From Guptibacillus hwajinpoensis (GTDB lineage Bacteria; Bacillota; Bacilli; Bacillales; Bacillaceae_O): 64,000 nucleotides of DNA. Below are positions 8,661 to 17,144 of this stretch, in pieces. Each line of letters opens with the position of its first letter. The first letter of the stretch is position 1. Below the pieces are notes generated by a model. That model had not been told where the DNA came from. It did not search any database and was given only the letters and a program-made list of their open reading frames with translations. Position numbers and translations under genes: made by a program. Where the stretch lies: NCBI GenBank assembly GCA_016841765.1, contig JAENYN010000017.1, forward strand, positions 18,416 through 82,415. The letters run 5' to 3'.

Positions 8661-9173
8661 TTATACCCATCCAGCGGCACCTCTCTCCAGTTTCCCGCGC
8701 TCCAGCGCCAAAAGCCCCTCCTTCACCCACGTCCGGCTGCCGGCATACCCGACAAGGCCGCCATTTTTCCCGATGACGCGGTGGCATGGGATGATGATCG
8801 GCACTTCATTGGCACGGTTGGCCTGTCCGACTGCCCGCACCGCTTTCGGATTGCCGATCGCTTCGGCAATATCCGCATAGCTTCTCGTTTCACCGTAGGG
8901 AATTTGTCCAAGCGCTTGCCATACTTGCTTTCTGAACGGCGTGCCTTCAATCGAAAGCGGAACGGTGAAGGTTACTCTTTTTCCGTGAAAATACTCATCA
9001 AGCTGTGTAATGGCCACTTCACACATCTCGCAGTTTTCGGAAAGCTCCGGGTGAAGATCCAGATAGGCCCGCCAGTCTTCTTCAAATAGTTCGATGCGCC
9101 TTACCCCGTTTTCATCCGCAACGACCAGAATCGGGCCGATCGGCGCTTGATAAATGCCATAACCGCTGTCCAT
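8661..9173 (-). CDS. ogt: Methylated-DNA--protein-cysteine methyltransferase
   Basis: 170 residues, usual length for Ogt. The C-terminal catalytic domain has the winged-helix segment IPYGETRSYADIA, the arginine-finger region AVRAVGQANRANEVP and the acceptor Cys130 in IPCHRVIGKNGGLVGYAG. The enzyme removes O6-alkyl groups from guanine onto its own cysteine in a suicide reaction. The start ATG 9173 follows AGGGGGAGTT. It stands alone and converges with the subtilase gene. Whether it corresponds to Ogt or AdaB of B. subtilis cannot be settled from the sequence alone. Confidence 0.92.
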   Translation of the reverse strand: MDSGYGIYQAPIGPILVVADENGVRRIELFEEDWRAYLDLHPELSENCEMCEVAITQLDEYFHGKRVTFTVPLSIEGTPFRKQVWQALGQIPYGETRSYADIAEAIGNPKAVRAVGQANRANEVPIIIPCHRVIGKNGGLVGYAGSRTWVKEGLLALERGKLERGAAGWV

Positions 9174-9478
9174 CCAACTCCCCCTGTCTTTCCAGGGCCG
9201 ACTGGTTATCTGCCCTGCGTTCTTCTAGAATCCATTATACAGTTTCCTCCGCCATTGTTTATACTTGACTGCCTAAAACATCGTACCAATTTTTTCGGAA
9301 ACTGGCTGTCGTGAATAGGAATGCCAGTTTCCTCAAACATTGCTTAGAAAGAAAGGAAAGAGATTCAAGTCCATGGGTTTTTTTAAAAAGCAAAATACCG
9401 GCAGTTACGGGCATTATCATATTCGGTAAAATGAAACGGAACAATAGACAGACAGGCCAACAGACCATTTAACGGGTT
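9174..9478. other. Intergenic, no supported gene
   Basis: About 300 bases without a convincing gene. An 18-codon frame from ATG 9373 (begins MGFFKKQ) has a weak GGAAAG site upstream, too little to call. No repeat of the other families is present. Confidence 0.5.
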
Positions 9479-9503
9479 AAAACCCGGCTGTAACGCCGGT
9501 TTT
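9479..9503 (-). terminator. Terminator of proC
   Basis: Stem AAAACC(C)GGC / GCCGGTTTT lies 20 bases beyond the proC stop codon, giving TTTT on the minus strand. Confidence 0.8.
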
Positions 9504-9522
9504 CGTCTGCCTGGTTCAGGTT

Positions 9523-10332
9523 TCATTCACCGCCAAGTTCCCTCACCCTTTTTGTACATGCATCCATTGCCGAAAGTACCGCCCCGCGGAACTGGCGCTG
9601 TTCGAGTTCGGCAACAGCCGCAATGGTGGCGCCTCCCGGCGAACAGACCTGATCCTTCAATTCACCCGGATGCTTCCCTGTTTCAAGAACCATCCGCGCA
9701 GCACCCGCGACAGCCTGGGCGGCAAGGCGATAGGCCTGTTCACGTCCCAGCCCCTGCTTCACTCCCCCGTCAGCCAAGGCCTCGATCATCATATAGACAT
9801 AGGCCGGAGATGAACCACTGACCGCCGGGATGGCATCCATCTGGCTTTCGGCAATAACCGCAGCTTCACCGAAGCTTCTGAACAGCTGCAGCACCTCCTC
9901 CAGCTCGGTTTCCGTAACCTGCTCATTTGCACATAGAGCACTCATTCCCGCTCCGATCAGGGAAGGCGTATTCGGCATCGACCGCACCACTTTTACCCTT
10001 CTTCCAAAGGAACTTTCCACATCCTCCAGTGTGACACCCGCAGCTACCGTTATGAAAATGGCCGATTCCTTTACCTCATGTTTGATTTCATTGATCACCA
10101 GACCATAATCGATCGGCGGCACTGCCAGAAATAAATAATCTGCCGTACGGGCGACATCCAGGTTGTCAACGGAAGTCCTTATCCCAAGTTTCCCCTGTAC
10201 ATCAGAAAGCCGCTCCTGTGTCCTTGAACTGGCCGTAATCTGGTCCGGTGCCGCAATTCCATCATTTATCATCCCGGCGATCATCGCCTGCGCCATTTTG
10301 CCGCATCCGATGAATCCGATTGTTTTTTCCAT
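9523..10332 (-). CDS. proC: Pyrroline-5-carboxylate reductase
   Basis: 269 residues, normal for ProC. The N-terminal Rossmann domain begins IGFIGCGKMAQAM, with AVPP and VAAGVTLE segments in the NADP-binding part. The C-terminal dimerisation domain contains MPNTP, SGSSPAYVYMMIEALADGG and the P5C reductase signature CSPGGATIAAV. It reduces 1-pyrroline-5-carboxylate to L-proline with NAD(P)H. ATG 10332 is preceded by AGGAAG at the right distance; the frame is open further upstream, but that stretch lies in a repeat-containing intergenic region. In halotolerant bacilli a ProC paralogue can serve osmotic proline synthesis; the context here does not decide this. Confidence 0.93.
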   Translation of the reverse strand: MEKTIGFIGCGKMAQAMIAGMINDGIAAPDQITASSRTQERLSDVQGKLGIRTSVDNLDVARTADYLFLAVPPIDYGLVINEIKHEVKESAIFITVAAGVTLEDVESSFGRRVKVVRSMPNTPSLIGAGMSALCANEQVTETELEEVLQLFRSFGEAAVIAESQMDAIPAVSGSSPAYVYMMIEALADGGVKQGLGREQAYRLAAQAVAGAARMVLETGKHPGELKDQVCSPGGATIAAVAELEQRQFRGAVLSAMDACTKRVRELGGE

Positions 10333-10486
10333 GATGCCACTTCCTTTCCAACATGAACTATAATCAAGTATTCCAAAACAGCAGCGGAATTGCCAGTGTG
10401 AGGAAAGAAATGAGTATTGGCGAAGTTTTGCAAGGCGTAGAAGAACCGCCGCCAGTACTTCATGCCAAGAAAGGAACTCACAGGGC

Positions 10487-10580
10487 CGGCAGCCTTCAGG
10501 CGAAGACAGAGCCATAGTTGCCTCGTAAAATGGACCCTTGCTCAGACGCACTTCCTTCCTGACAATTTCCTGCACGGCAA
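10487..10580. repeat. Degenerate repeat, family D copy 1
   Basis: Contains CAGGCGAAGACAGAG, ATAGTTG, CTTGCT and CTGACAATTT in the same order as at 23990-24110. The copy is degenerate and its limits are approximate. Confidence 0.45.
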
Positions 10581-10598
10581 AAAATTTCCAACTTTTTC

Positions 10599-10656
10599 TT
10601 TACTTCTAACCGGAATCATTTTACAATACTAAGTGTATTATTATTACTAGTACACT
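10599..10656 (+). promoter_or_regulatory. Promoter and YtrA-type operator of the GntR/ABC operon
   Basis: A -35 TTTACT (10599-10604), 17-base spacer and -10 TACAAT (10622-10627) are followed immediately by AGTGTA-N13-TACACT (10632-10656). That inverted repeat matches the operator known for YtrA-subfamily regulators, so autorepression of the following operon is likely. Confidence 0.78.
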
Positions 10657-10723
10657 TAAGACGGAATTTCGATACACCCGCATTCCCATCACATTACATA
10701 TCATTGAAAAGAGGGAGGCTTAC

Positions 10724-11116
10724 ATGATTGAACTCGATATACGAAGCCGGAAGCCGATCTATGAGCAGCTTGTCGATAAAGTGAAAGAATTGATCATTCA
10801 CCAGGTGCTGAAGCCGGATGAAAAGCTGCCGTCGGTCCGGACGCTTTCCGGGGAGCTCACAATCAACCCGAACACGATCCAAAAAGCATATCGGGAATTG
10901 GAGCGCCAGGGGTACATCTATTCGGTCAAGGGCCGGGGGAATTTTGTATCCCCGATTGAAATCATGCCGAATCAGGAAAAACTTGAAGAACTCAAAACAG
11001 AGATTGCAAAGCTGGTCGCCGAGGCCGTCTATCTCGGCTTGAAACGGGAGGACTTGCTGGCGCTTTACCAGGAAGCTTCACAAAAGGGAACAGAGGGGGG
11101 ACTGACAGGTGATTGA
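10724..11116 (+). CDS. GntR-family (YtrA subfamily) transcriptional regulator
   Basis: 130 residues. The N-terminal winged helix (about 1-75) has the GntR pattern IYEQLVDKVKELI, LPSVRTLSGELTINPNTIQKAYRELE and GRGNFV. The C-terminal part is only about 50 residues of helix (KLEELKTEIAKLVAEA), the short dimerisation tail of the YtrA class rather than a large effector domain. AGAGGGAGG precedes ATG 10724. It overlaps the ABC ATPase gene by 8 bases, so it heads a three-gene operon. The operator at 10632-10656 suggests autoregulation. Members are released by cell-envelope antibiotics, but the signal here is unknown. Confidence 0.9.
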   Translation: MIELDIRSRKPIYEQLVDKVKELIIHQVLKPDEKLPSVRTLSGELTINPNTIQKAYRELERQGYIYSVKGRGNFVSPIEIMPNQEKLEELKTEIAKLVAEAVYLGLKREDLLALYQEASQKGTEGGLTGD

Positions 11117-12011
11117 GCTGAAAAATGTAACAAAAACGTTTGAAAAAGAGGCAGCAGTCGGCGGATTGAATCTTTCTGTCAAAAAAGGCTCCATTTACGG
11201 GCTGCTGGGATCGAACGGCGCGGGCAAAACGACGCTGCTAAAGCTGCTTGCCGGCATATACAGACAGGACAGCGGTTCCGTTGCGGTCATGGATGAACCG
11301 GTATATGAGAATGCGGCTCTGAAGGAGCGCATGGTGTTTATTCCGGATGCCCTGTATTTTTTGCCGCAATCGAATGTAGCGCAAATGGCTGACTTTCACC
11401 GGCATTTTTACCCGCATTGGAACGAGGAGCGGTTCAGCCTGCTGCAGCAGGTGTTCAAAATCGACCCTGAACGGAAAATCCACCGCCTTTCCAAAGGGAT
11501 GCAGCGCCAGGTCGCCTTCTGGCTCGCCCTATCAAGCATGCCTGACATCCTCATCCTTGATGAACCGATTGACGGGCTTGACCCGGTGATGCGGCAAAAA
11601 ATAAAGAACCTCTTGTTTCAGGATGTCGCAGAACGCGAAATGACGATTATCATTTCATCCCATAATCTCAGGGAAATCGAGGATATTTGTGATCATATCG
11701 GCATAATGCATAAAGGCCGGCTCCTCATTGAGAAGGATCTTGATGACCTGAAGGCAGATACGCATAAAATCCAGCTTGTCCTTGATAAAGAGAAACAGGA
11801 ACAGGCAATTGTGAACAGCTTGAATGTAGTACATAAAGAAAAGCGGGGCAGTGTTCTCGTTTTGATCGTCCGCGGGCATGCAGATCAGGTGGAAGGCGTC
11901 ATCCACCCGCTCAAACCGGTTGTATTCGACCTGCTGCCGCTCACACTTGAAGAAATTTTCATTTATGAAATGGGGGATATCGGCTATGAAATCGAAAACG
12001 TCCTTCTTTAA
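11109..12011 (+). CDS. ABC transporter ATP-binding protein (YtrB-like)
   Basis: 300 residues from GTG 11109 with AGAGGGGG upstream inside the regulator gene. Motifs: Walker A GSNGAGKTTLLKLL, signature LSKGMQRQ (a variant of LSGGQ), Walker B ILILDEPIDGLDP and the H-loop IISSHNLREIE. The C-terminal 80 residues are a small regulatory extension. It supplies ATP hydrolysis for the permease encoded next. The operon order (GntR regulator, ATPase, permease) matches YtrA-type systems involved in envelope stress or peptide export; the substrate is unknown. Confidence 0.9.
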   Translation: MIELKNVTKTFEKEAAVGGLNLSVKKGSIYGLLGSNGAGKTTLLKLLAGIYRQDSGSVAVMDEPVYENAALKERMVFIPDALYFLPQSNVAQMADFHRHFYPHWNEERFSLLQQVFKIDPERKIHRLSKGMQRQVAFWLALSSMPDILILDEPIDGLDPVMRQKIKNLLFQDVAEREMTIIISSHNLREIEDICDHIGIMHKGRLLIEKDLDDLKADTHKIQLVLDKEKQEQAIVNSLNVVHKEKRGSVLVLIVRGHADQVEGVIHPLKPVVFDLLPLTLEEIFIYEMGDIGYEIENVLL

Positions 12012-13956
12012 CCGGGGAGTTATCAAGCAGGACCTCAGACAGCACGGCTGGGTCAGCCTATTGTTTTTTGTCGGGTTATTCGTTTTATTCCCGCTGCAGT
12101 TTTTAATGGCGGCTTCCAGTGAAGACAATAGCTACCACTCTCTTAAAAGTATCTTTGCTGTCGGTTTTGAATTAAACGCCGCAGCGGCGATCGGCGTTTC
12201 AATCGGTGCCGGAATTTTTCTGTTCCGTTACTTGATGGCCAAGGATTCCGCGGACATGGTCCACAGCCTGCCGATCCGGCGGGGTGGACTGTACATAAGC
12301 CATGCTGCCAGCGGATTCCTGCTTCTTCTTGTACCGGTCTGGCTTAACGCTTTTGCCACGGCACTCATTTTACTATCTGCGGATGTATCGCCGCAGCTCG
12401 GCCTTCTTGATGTGCTGGAATGGGGCGGTGTCATGACGATGATCAGCCTGTTCACATTCTTATTTACGGTTTTTGTCGGCATGCTGACAGGCATGTCAGT
12501 CGCTCAGGGGATCCTGACGGTCATTTTTATGTTTTTGCCAGGCGCACTTGCACTGCTTATCAGCTATCAGCTGAAAATCTTCCTGTACGGATTTTCGGAA
12601 CGGTACATTTCAACTTCACAGGTCGAGAATTGGTCACCCATCGCCCGGTTTGTTTCAATCCGCCCGGAAAACCTTCTGGCGCCGGCGGAACTTGCAGCTT
12701 ACATCAGCCTCGCTGTTCTGTTCTTTTTTGCAGGCTATCTTTTATATAAAAACCGGAGCATCGAAACGGCCACACAGCCGTTGGCATTTCCGTTCCTGCG
12801 CCCGATTTTTCTGGCCGGCGTCACATTTTGTGCAACGCTGCTCGGCGGAACATACTTTTCCGAATACCAGCGATATGATACGTTCTGGCTGATTTTCGGT
12901 TACCTGTTCGGTGCTGCGGCCGGCTATCTCGCCGCGTATATGATTTTGCAAAAGTCATGGCGTGTATTCCAGCTTCGCACAGCTGCCGGGTTTGCGGGTT
13001 ATGCTGCTGCAATTGCATTGCTGCTGTTCAGCGTACAGACCGATGTATTCGGCTATGAAGCAAACGTCCCTGCCGCTGACGAAATAGCTGGCGTGTATTT
13101 AGGCGAAGATGTGTATCAAATGCATCAAAAAGAAGCTGAAAGCCGGTCTGTCTTTTCCGATGACCGGCAATATATCCAGGCGGTCCGTACCCTTCATGAG
13201 CAGATCACTGCCAGGCAGCCTGAAGCTTCCGGCCATCCGTCCGGTTTGAGGCCCGTGTTCATCGTTTACAAAATGAAAGACGGCGAAAAAATCGCCAGGG
13301 AATATTCCTTTCCGCGTGATATGTTTCAATATGAACTGAAGCCCATCCTTGAAGCCCGCCCGTACAAACAGGATCGATTCGCCCTGCATCAGCTCGATAA
13401 GCCGGTTGATAAAATTACGATTCAGCCTGCGGAACGTTATGGAAAGGGCGTCACCATTGTCGATCAGAAGGAAATATCAGCTGTAAAAGCCCTATTGAAG
13501 CGGGAAATCCTGTCCCTGTCCGTCGATGAAATGAATGATAAACGGAAACGGTGGGGGGATATCGAATTTTTATTTACAAATGATAACCGTCAACAATATG
13601 TTTTTGCCAAAACGTATGATGAACTTGAACGGTGGCTCGCCGACAAGGGCTATCTCGAAAAGGCCCGGGTAAATGCGGAGGAGGTTGCTTCCATTGACAT
13701 TTTCGAGCTGAAAGGAACGCTGAATAGAAATCAGCCTGAGCCGCTGGAAAAGAAATTCGAGGAATATTCCTCTAGAAAAGACACCGTGAAAATAGAAGAG
13801 AAACAATTGATCGAGGAAGCACTCCTTTTATACAGTGACCCTTACGAAGCTCCTGATAGTAAATACGGCGTGAAATTCACGTTGAAGGACGGCATGCGCT
13901 TTATCGGCGTATTTGCAGATGAAAACCTTCCTTCCTTTATAAATGAGCACTTTTGA
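11986..13956 (+). CDS. ABC transporter permease with large C-terminal soluble domain
   Basis: About 656 residues from ATG 11986, overlapping the ATPase gene by 26 bases. The first 400 residues hold about ten hydrophobic segments (for example LLFFVGLFVLFPLQF, AAIGVSIGAGIFLF and ISLFTFLFTVFVGML). The last 250 residues are a hydrophilic domain, probably extracytoplasmic, resembling the domain of unknown function found in permeases of YtrA-type operons. Together with the ATPase it should form a type of exporter or envelope-stress transporter. A hairpin terminator follows the gene. Confidence 0.82.
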   Translation: MKSKTSFFNRGVIKQDLRQHGWVSLLFFVGLFVLFPLQFLMAASSEDNSYHSLKSIFAVGFELNAAAAIGVSIGAGIFLFRYLMAKDSADMVHSLPIRRGGLYISHAASGFLLLLVPVWLNAFATALILLSADVSPQLGLLDVLEWGGVMTMISLFTFLFTVFVGMLTGMSVAQGILTVIFMFLPGALALLISYQLKIFLYGFSERYISTSQVENWSPIARFVSIRPENLLAPAELAAYISLAVLFFFAGYLLYKNRSIETATQPLAFPFLRPIFLAGVTFCATLLGGTYFSEYQRYDTFWLIFGYLFGAAAGYLAAYMILQKSWRVFQLRTAAGFAGYAAAIALLLFSVQTDVFGYEANVPAADEIAGVYLGEDVYQMHQKEAESRSVFSDDRQYIQAVRTLHEQITARQPEASGHPSGLRPVFIVYKMKDGEKIAREYSFPRDMFQYELKPILEARPYKQDRFALHQLDKPVDKITIQPAERYGKGVTIVDQKEISAVKALLKREILSLSVDEMNDKRKRWGDIEFLFTNDNRQQYVFAKTYDELERWLADKGYLEKARVNAEEVASIDIFELKGTLNRNQPEPLEKKFEEYSSRKDTVKIEEKQLIEEALLLYSDPYEAPDSKYGVKFTLKDGMRFIGVFADENLPSFINEHF

Positions 13957-13985
13957 TTGTGTGTCTATTACTCTAGTAAACAAAT

Positions 13986-14023
13986 CAAGCTGCAGTTCCC
14001 ATTTTCGCGGGAGCTGCAGCTTG
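13986..14023. terminator. Bidirectional terminator between permease and M28 peptidase genes
   Basis: Stem CAAGCTGCAG / CTGCAGCTTG extended by TCCC/GGGA; it lies between the two convergent stop codons. Confidence 0.82.
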
Positions 14024-14029
14024 TTTGCA

Positions 14030-15016
14030 TTAGCGGTTATTCCTTTCAACGGTTCCATGGTTGATTTTCTGTACTAGTTCTGTAAGGAGCTGCGAGAATG
14101 TGCTCAGCCGCTCTTCAATCCGGCCTGGAAATTCGGACTGGATGAATTCAAGGTTGTCCTTTTCAGGGACATGCCAGATTTCCCCGTGTTTTTCTGTCTG
14201 CGTATAGCCATCGAGGTCTCCCAATTCCCAGTTGGTCGCTTCCAGATATGCATACGGAATACCCGCTTCCTTGAACGGCGCGTGGTCACTCCAATCGCCG
14301 GTCGTTCCGGCTGGATAATGTTCATTCAGCCCCGGGTTCGTGCCGACATCAAGCTTGCGTTTCTTCGCGATATTAAGGGCAAGGTCACGGACCCAGCCTT
14401 TTTCGCCGGCATTTCCGTACACATGCATGTTGTCACCCGCAGCCAGGCTGTCCAGGTTGATCATCGCAACCGTATTATTGATCTCTTCTTCGCTCATCTG
14501 TGAAACATAATGCTCAGAACCGACCAGGCCGAGCTCTTCGGCACCAAAGCCAATAAACTTGATTGTGTAAGGTGTTTTCAAGTCTTGAAGGTTTTCAGCG
14601 ACTTCAAGCATGACACCTACTCCTGACCCGTTATCTTCAACGCCCTCTACCCCATCAACCGTATCGTAATGAGCGCCGATGATAATCTGCTTGTCTGATT
14701 TGCCTTCTTTCACCGCAATCACATTCTGGGAATCTACCTGAGTCGCATCATGCTCGAAATTAAATTCCTGATACTCAGGCCCATAGCCAAACTCCGTAAA
14801 CTGATCATAAAGGTAAGCGGCTGCCCGCTCCTCATCTTCTGTTCCCGCCGGCCGGTCGCCGAATTTTCCGGCAAGGTATGTAACATGCTCGTAAGCGGTT
14901 TCGCCAGGCGTCTCTTTTGAAGCTTTATAATAGGTTTTTGCCAGAGCAGGTGAAGCGAGTAATGAAATAACCAGAATAAAGACCAACGTGACAAAAAAAC
15001 CTTTCTTATTCAACAT
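14030..15016 (-). CDS. Secreted M28 family zinc aminopeptidase
   Basis: 328 residues. Signal peptide 1-26 (MLNKKGFF, hydrophobic core, SPALA cleavage site). The M28 core has the metal-ligand motifs in order: GAHYDT, EDNGSG, GAEELGLVGS with the catalytic Glu, MINLDSL, and a late His in GDWSDHAPF. It should remove N-terminal amino acids from peptides outside the cell using two zinc ions. The protein is a single-domain form with no PA insertion. The start has GAGAGGATGAGAG upstream. Monocistronic, with a shared terminator. Confidence 0.92.
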   Translation of the reverse strand: MLNKKGFFVTLVFILVISLLASPALAKTYYKASKETPGETAYEHVTYLAGKFGDRPAGTEDEERAAAYLYDQFTEFGYGPEYQEFNFEHDATQVDSQNVIAVKEGKSDKQIIIGAHYDTVDGVEGVEDNGSGVGVMLEVAENLQDLKTPYTIKFIGFGAEELGLVGSEHYVSQMSEEEINNTVAMINLDSLAAGDNMHVYGNAGEKGWVRDLALNIAKKRKLDVGTNPGLNEHYPAGTTGDWSDHAPFKEAGIPYAYLEATNWELGDLDGYTQTEKHGEIWHVPEKDNLEFIQSEFPGRIEERLSTFSQLLTELVQKINHGTVERNNR

Positions 15017-15339
15017 GCTCTCTCATCCTCTCCCTTTATGAAATATTACAAATAGAAATCGTTATTGATTTCCCTTTATGTCGGCGTAAAAACATGTCAT
15101 GAATTTCTCGCAATTACATTTTTGTGAATTTTATGGCGAATGGATTACGATGACTGGGAAACCAGCCTGAACGGAAAGGCCTTTTCTACCGGAAAAACGT
15201 TATTACTCTGTTGTATTTTTGGGATATTTTACTTATTTTTTCAGAAATCCAGCTGTAAACCCCTGTCTTTCCCTTTTTACAGGTGAACGACAAATAATCA
15301 GGCTAAAAGACTCATATGATTTTAAAAATTAAGATGCTG

Positions 15340-15465
15340 ACATTCTTGTAAAAGTTAGCTTCCAACTCTGTTTCCGCAGGGAGCCGAAGCCCCGGGGATA
15401 AGTCCCCTTGCAAGCTGTGAGCAGGGACTTAATGATGTCTCCTTGTCAAGTGTCATGGATACTAT
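15340..15465 (+). promoter_or_regulatory. Possible structured leader upstream of the 15577 gene
   Basis: In the 560-base gap 15017-15576 this stretch can form several short helices (GGGGA/TCCCC around 15394-15407, CTCTG/CAGGGAG, GGGAC/GTCTCC). It matches no riboswitch class I can recall. The rest of the gap shows nothing notable. Confidence 0.25.
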
Positions 15466-15576
15466 GCTTTTATTAAACAAAGGTTTTACCTTCCAGTTTA
15501 ATCAACGGGGTTTGAGGTAATGAAAGTAATGAAGAGTGCAAACCTGTGCAATGTTCCATTTATCAGGAGGGATTTG

Positions 15577-15921
15577 ATGTACTTGAATGAGCTGAAAGAC
15601 CGGGAAGTCCAAATAAAATTCAAAAACCTGCCTGAAGGTTTGACCGGGCAGGTGACCGGAATCTACTATCCGGATGACTGGTTGATTGCAAAAATGATCA
15701 ATTCTGACAGTTATGGTGTCTGGCTTGAAAATCCGCGGTACCGCAGAAAAATCACCCAGAAAACGGATGGCAGACAGGTTCCGGCTGATGAACAGACGGA
15801 AGAAAAAACAATCGCCCATATGCTGATCAGGTGGGAATACATCGCTTCCATCATCGCCTGCCCGAACGAGACAACGCTCGGAACGGAAGACGCGAAGACG
15901 ATTGGTTTCAAGCCGGAATGA
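15577..15921 (+). CDS. Conserved-looking hypothetical protein, 114 residues
   Basis: A small soluble protein starting at ATG 15577, seven bases after a perfect AGGAGGG site; the open frame extends upstream to 15520 but lacks a site there. The sequence starts MYLNELKDREVQIKFKN and ends LGTEDAKTIGFKPE, with a beta-rich N-terminal half and a central acidic linker. I recognise no domain or catalytic motif; an SH3-like or Sm-like small beta barrel is possible. It is transcribed alone between a long leader region and a clear terminator. Confidence 0.75.
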   Translation: MYLNELKDREVQIKFKNLPEGLTGQVTGIYYPDDWLIAKMINSDSYGVWLENPRYRRKITQKTDGRQVPADEQTEEKTIAHMLIRWEYIASIIACPNETTLGTEDAKTIGFKPE

Positions 15922-15929
15922 TTGGTGAC

Positions 15930-15961
15930 AAAAGCTGGCCGTATGAGCGGTCAGCTTTTTT
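15930..15961 (+). terminator. Terminator of the 15577 gene
   Basis: Stem AAAGCTGGCC / GGTCAGCTTT (one mismatch) followed by six T, starting 9 bases after the stop codon. Confidence 0.85.
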
Positions 15962-16049
15962 GGTGAGGGAAATTGGGGGAATCTCCGGCTGGCAGGAGAC
16001 AGAGGCACAGTTGCCCTTAAAATGACAACTGCATCGATACGCCTAATAC

Positions 16050-16072
16050 AAAAAAGGCGGGTACCCCCGCCT
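16050..16072 (-). terminator. Terminator of the AraC-family gene
   Basis: On the minus strand AGGCGGG pairs with CCCGCCT and is followed by TTTTTT, 35 bases beyond the stop codon. Confidence 0.85.
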
Positions 16073-16106
16073 CGAAACGTGATTTTCGTGTGGAAAGATC
16101 GAACTC

Positions 16107-16964
16107 TTACTTTTGAATCGGAATCCATATTTCACTGCGGTAGTCCGCGTCCGCCGGGTTGCCCGGCAAATAAACCTCCAATTCCGGCCCTTCGGCATGG
16201 GAATAGCCTGTGGCAGGAAACCATTCCGAAAAAATGCGGTCCCATACTTTTTGTATTGCATCAGGCATTGCTCCCCTGACATCGAAAACCGCCCAGGTGG
16301 AGGCGGGAATCCGCTTCACCTCAAACTCTTCAAGTCCATCCCCTTTTTGTTTGTTCCCAGCAATGAAATAGGTGAACTCTTCCATTTCCGGTGTGAACTC
16401 CATGCAAATTCCGTACATCACATCATCACTGTCAGGCTTGCAAAGCTTCGCCGATGTGCCGTTCGCATTCATTTCCTCCCAGAAAGCAGAAATCGTGTTC
16501 ATGTTTTCCCCATTTACCGTGCGCACCCTCTTTCCTTTTCCAATCACTTCAAACGAATCTTTTTCAACAATCCGGTAGTTCATGTCCTGATCACCCTTTA
16601 TCTGAATTTGAAAGGACAGGCGGGGATAAGCCGTCAGCCTCTGCCCGGGCTCCCGTGCACGGGACGGACTCATACCGTGCAGCTTCCGGAAGGCTTTCGA
16701 AAACGATTCCGGTGTCTCATACCCGTATTTCATCGCCGCATCAATGACTTTTATCGAAGTCGATGCCAATTCCTGTGCCGCTACGGTGAGCCGCCTCCTG
16801 CGGATATACTCGGCCACCGTCACACCCGTGATGAACTGAAACATCCGCTGGAAATGGAACCTGGACGAACAGGCCGAAGCCGCGATATCATCGATCGATA
16901 TCTCCTGGTCGAGACGCGCTTCGATATAGTCGATGCTGTCCATCATTCGCTGGAGTTCTTCCAT
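16107..16964 (-). CDS. AraC-family regulator with GyrI-like effector domain
   Basis: 285 residues. The N-terminal 105 residues are two helix-turn-helix units of AraC/XylS type (IDDIAASACSSRFHFQRMFQFITG, then VIDAAMKYGYETPESFSKAFRKLHGMSPS). The C-terminal 160 residues form a GyrI-like/SOUL small-molecule domain, with FWEEMNANG, YGICMEF, WAVFDVRG and a WFPATGYSH-like motif. This Rob/BltR-like layout usually senses hydrophobic compounds and activates export or detoxification genes. No obvious target lies beside it. ATG 16964 follows AAGGGGG. Confidence 0.9.
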   Translation of the reverse strand: MEELQRMMDSIDYIEARLDQEISIDDIAASACSSRFHFQRMFQFITGVTVAEYIRRRRLTVAAQELASTSIKVIDAAMKYGYETPESFSKAFRKLHGMSPSRAREPGQRLTAYPRLSFQIQIKGDQDMNYRIVEKDSFEVIGKGKRVRTVNGENMNTISAFWEEMNANGTSAKLCKPDSDDVMYGICMEFTPEMEEFTYFIAGNKQKGDGLEEFEVKRIPASTWAVFDVRGAMPDAIQKVWDRIFSEWFPATGYSHAEGPELEVYLPGNPADADYRSEIWIPIQK

Positions 16965-17144
16965 GGCAGTGCCCCCTTCCTTTCAAATCCTATCTTACTC
17001 TTCAACACCGGGAACATCCGGTCATTTTGTGCTGTGTTAGAACAGGTGTCACTTTTATATACTGGTTTAATGCCGGAAAGTCCTCTTTTTAATGGTATGA
17101 AAGGGGTGTTTAACCAGGAAAAGGGTGAAAGGTTTTTATCAGAT

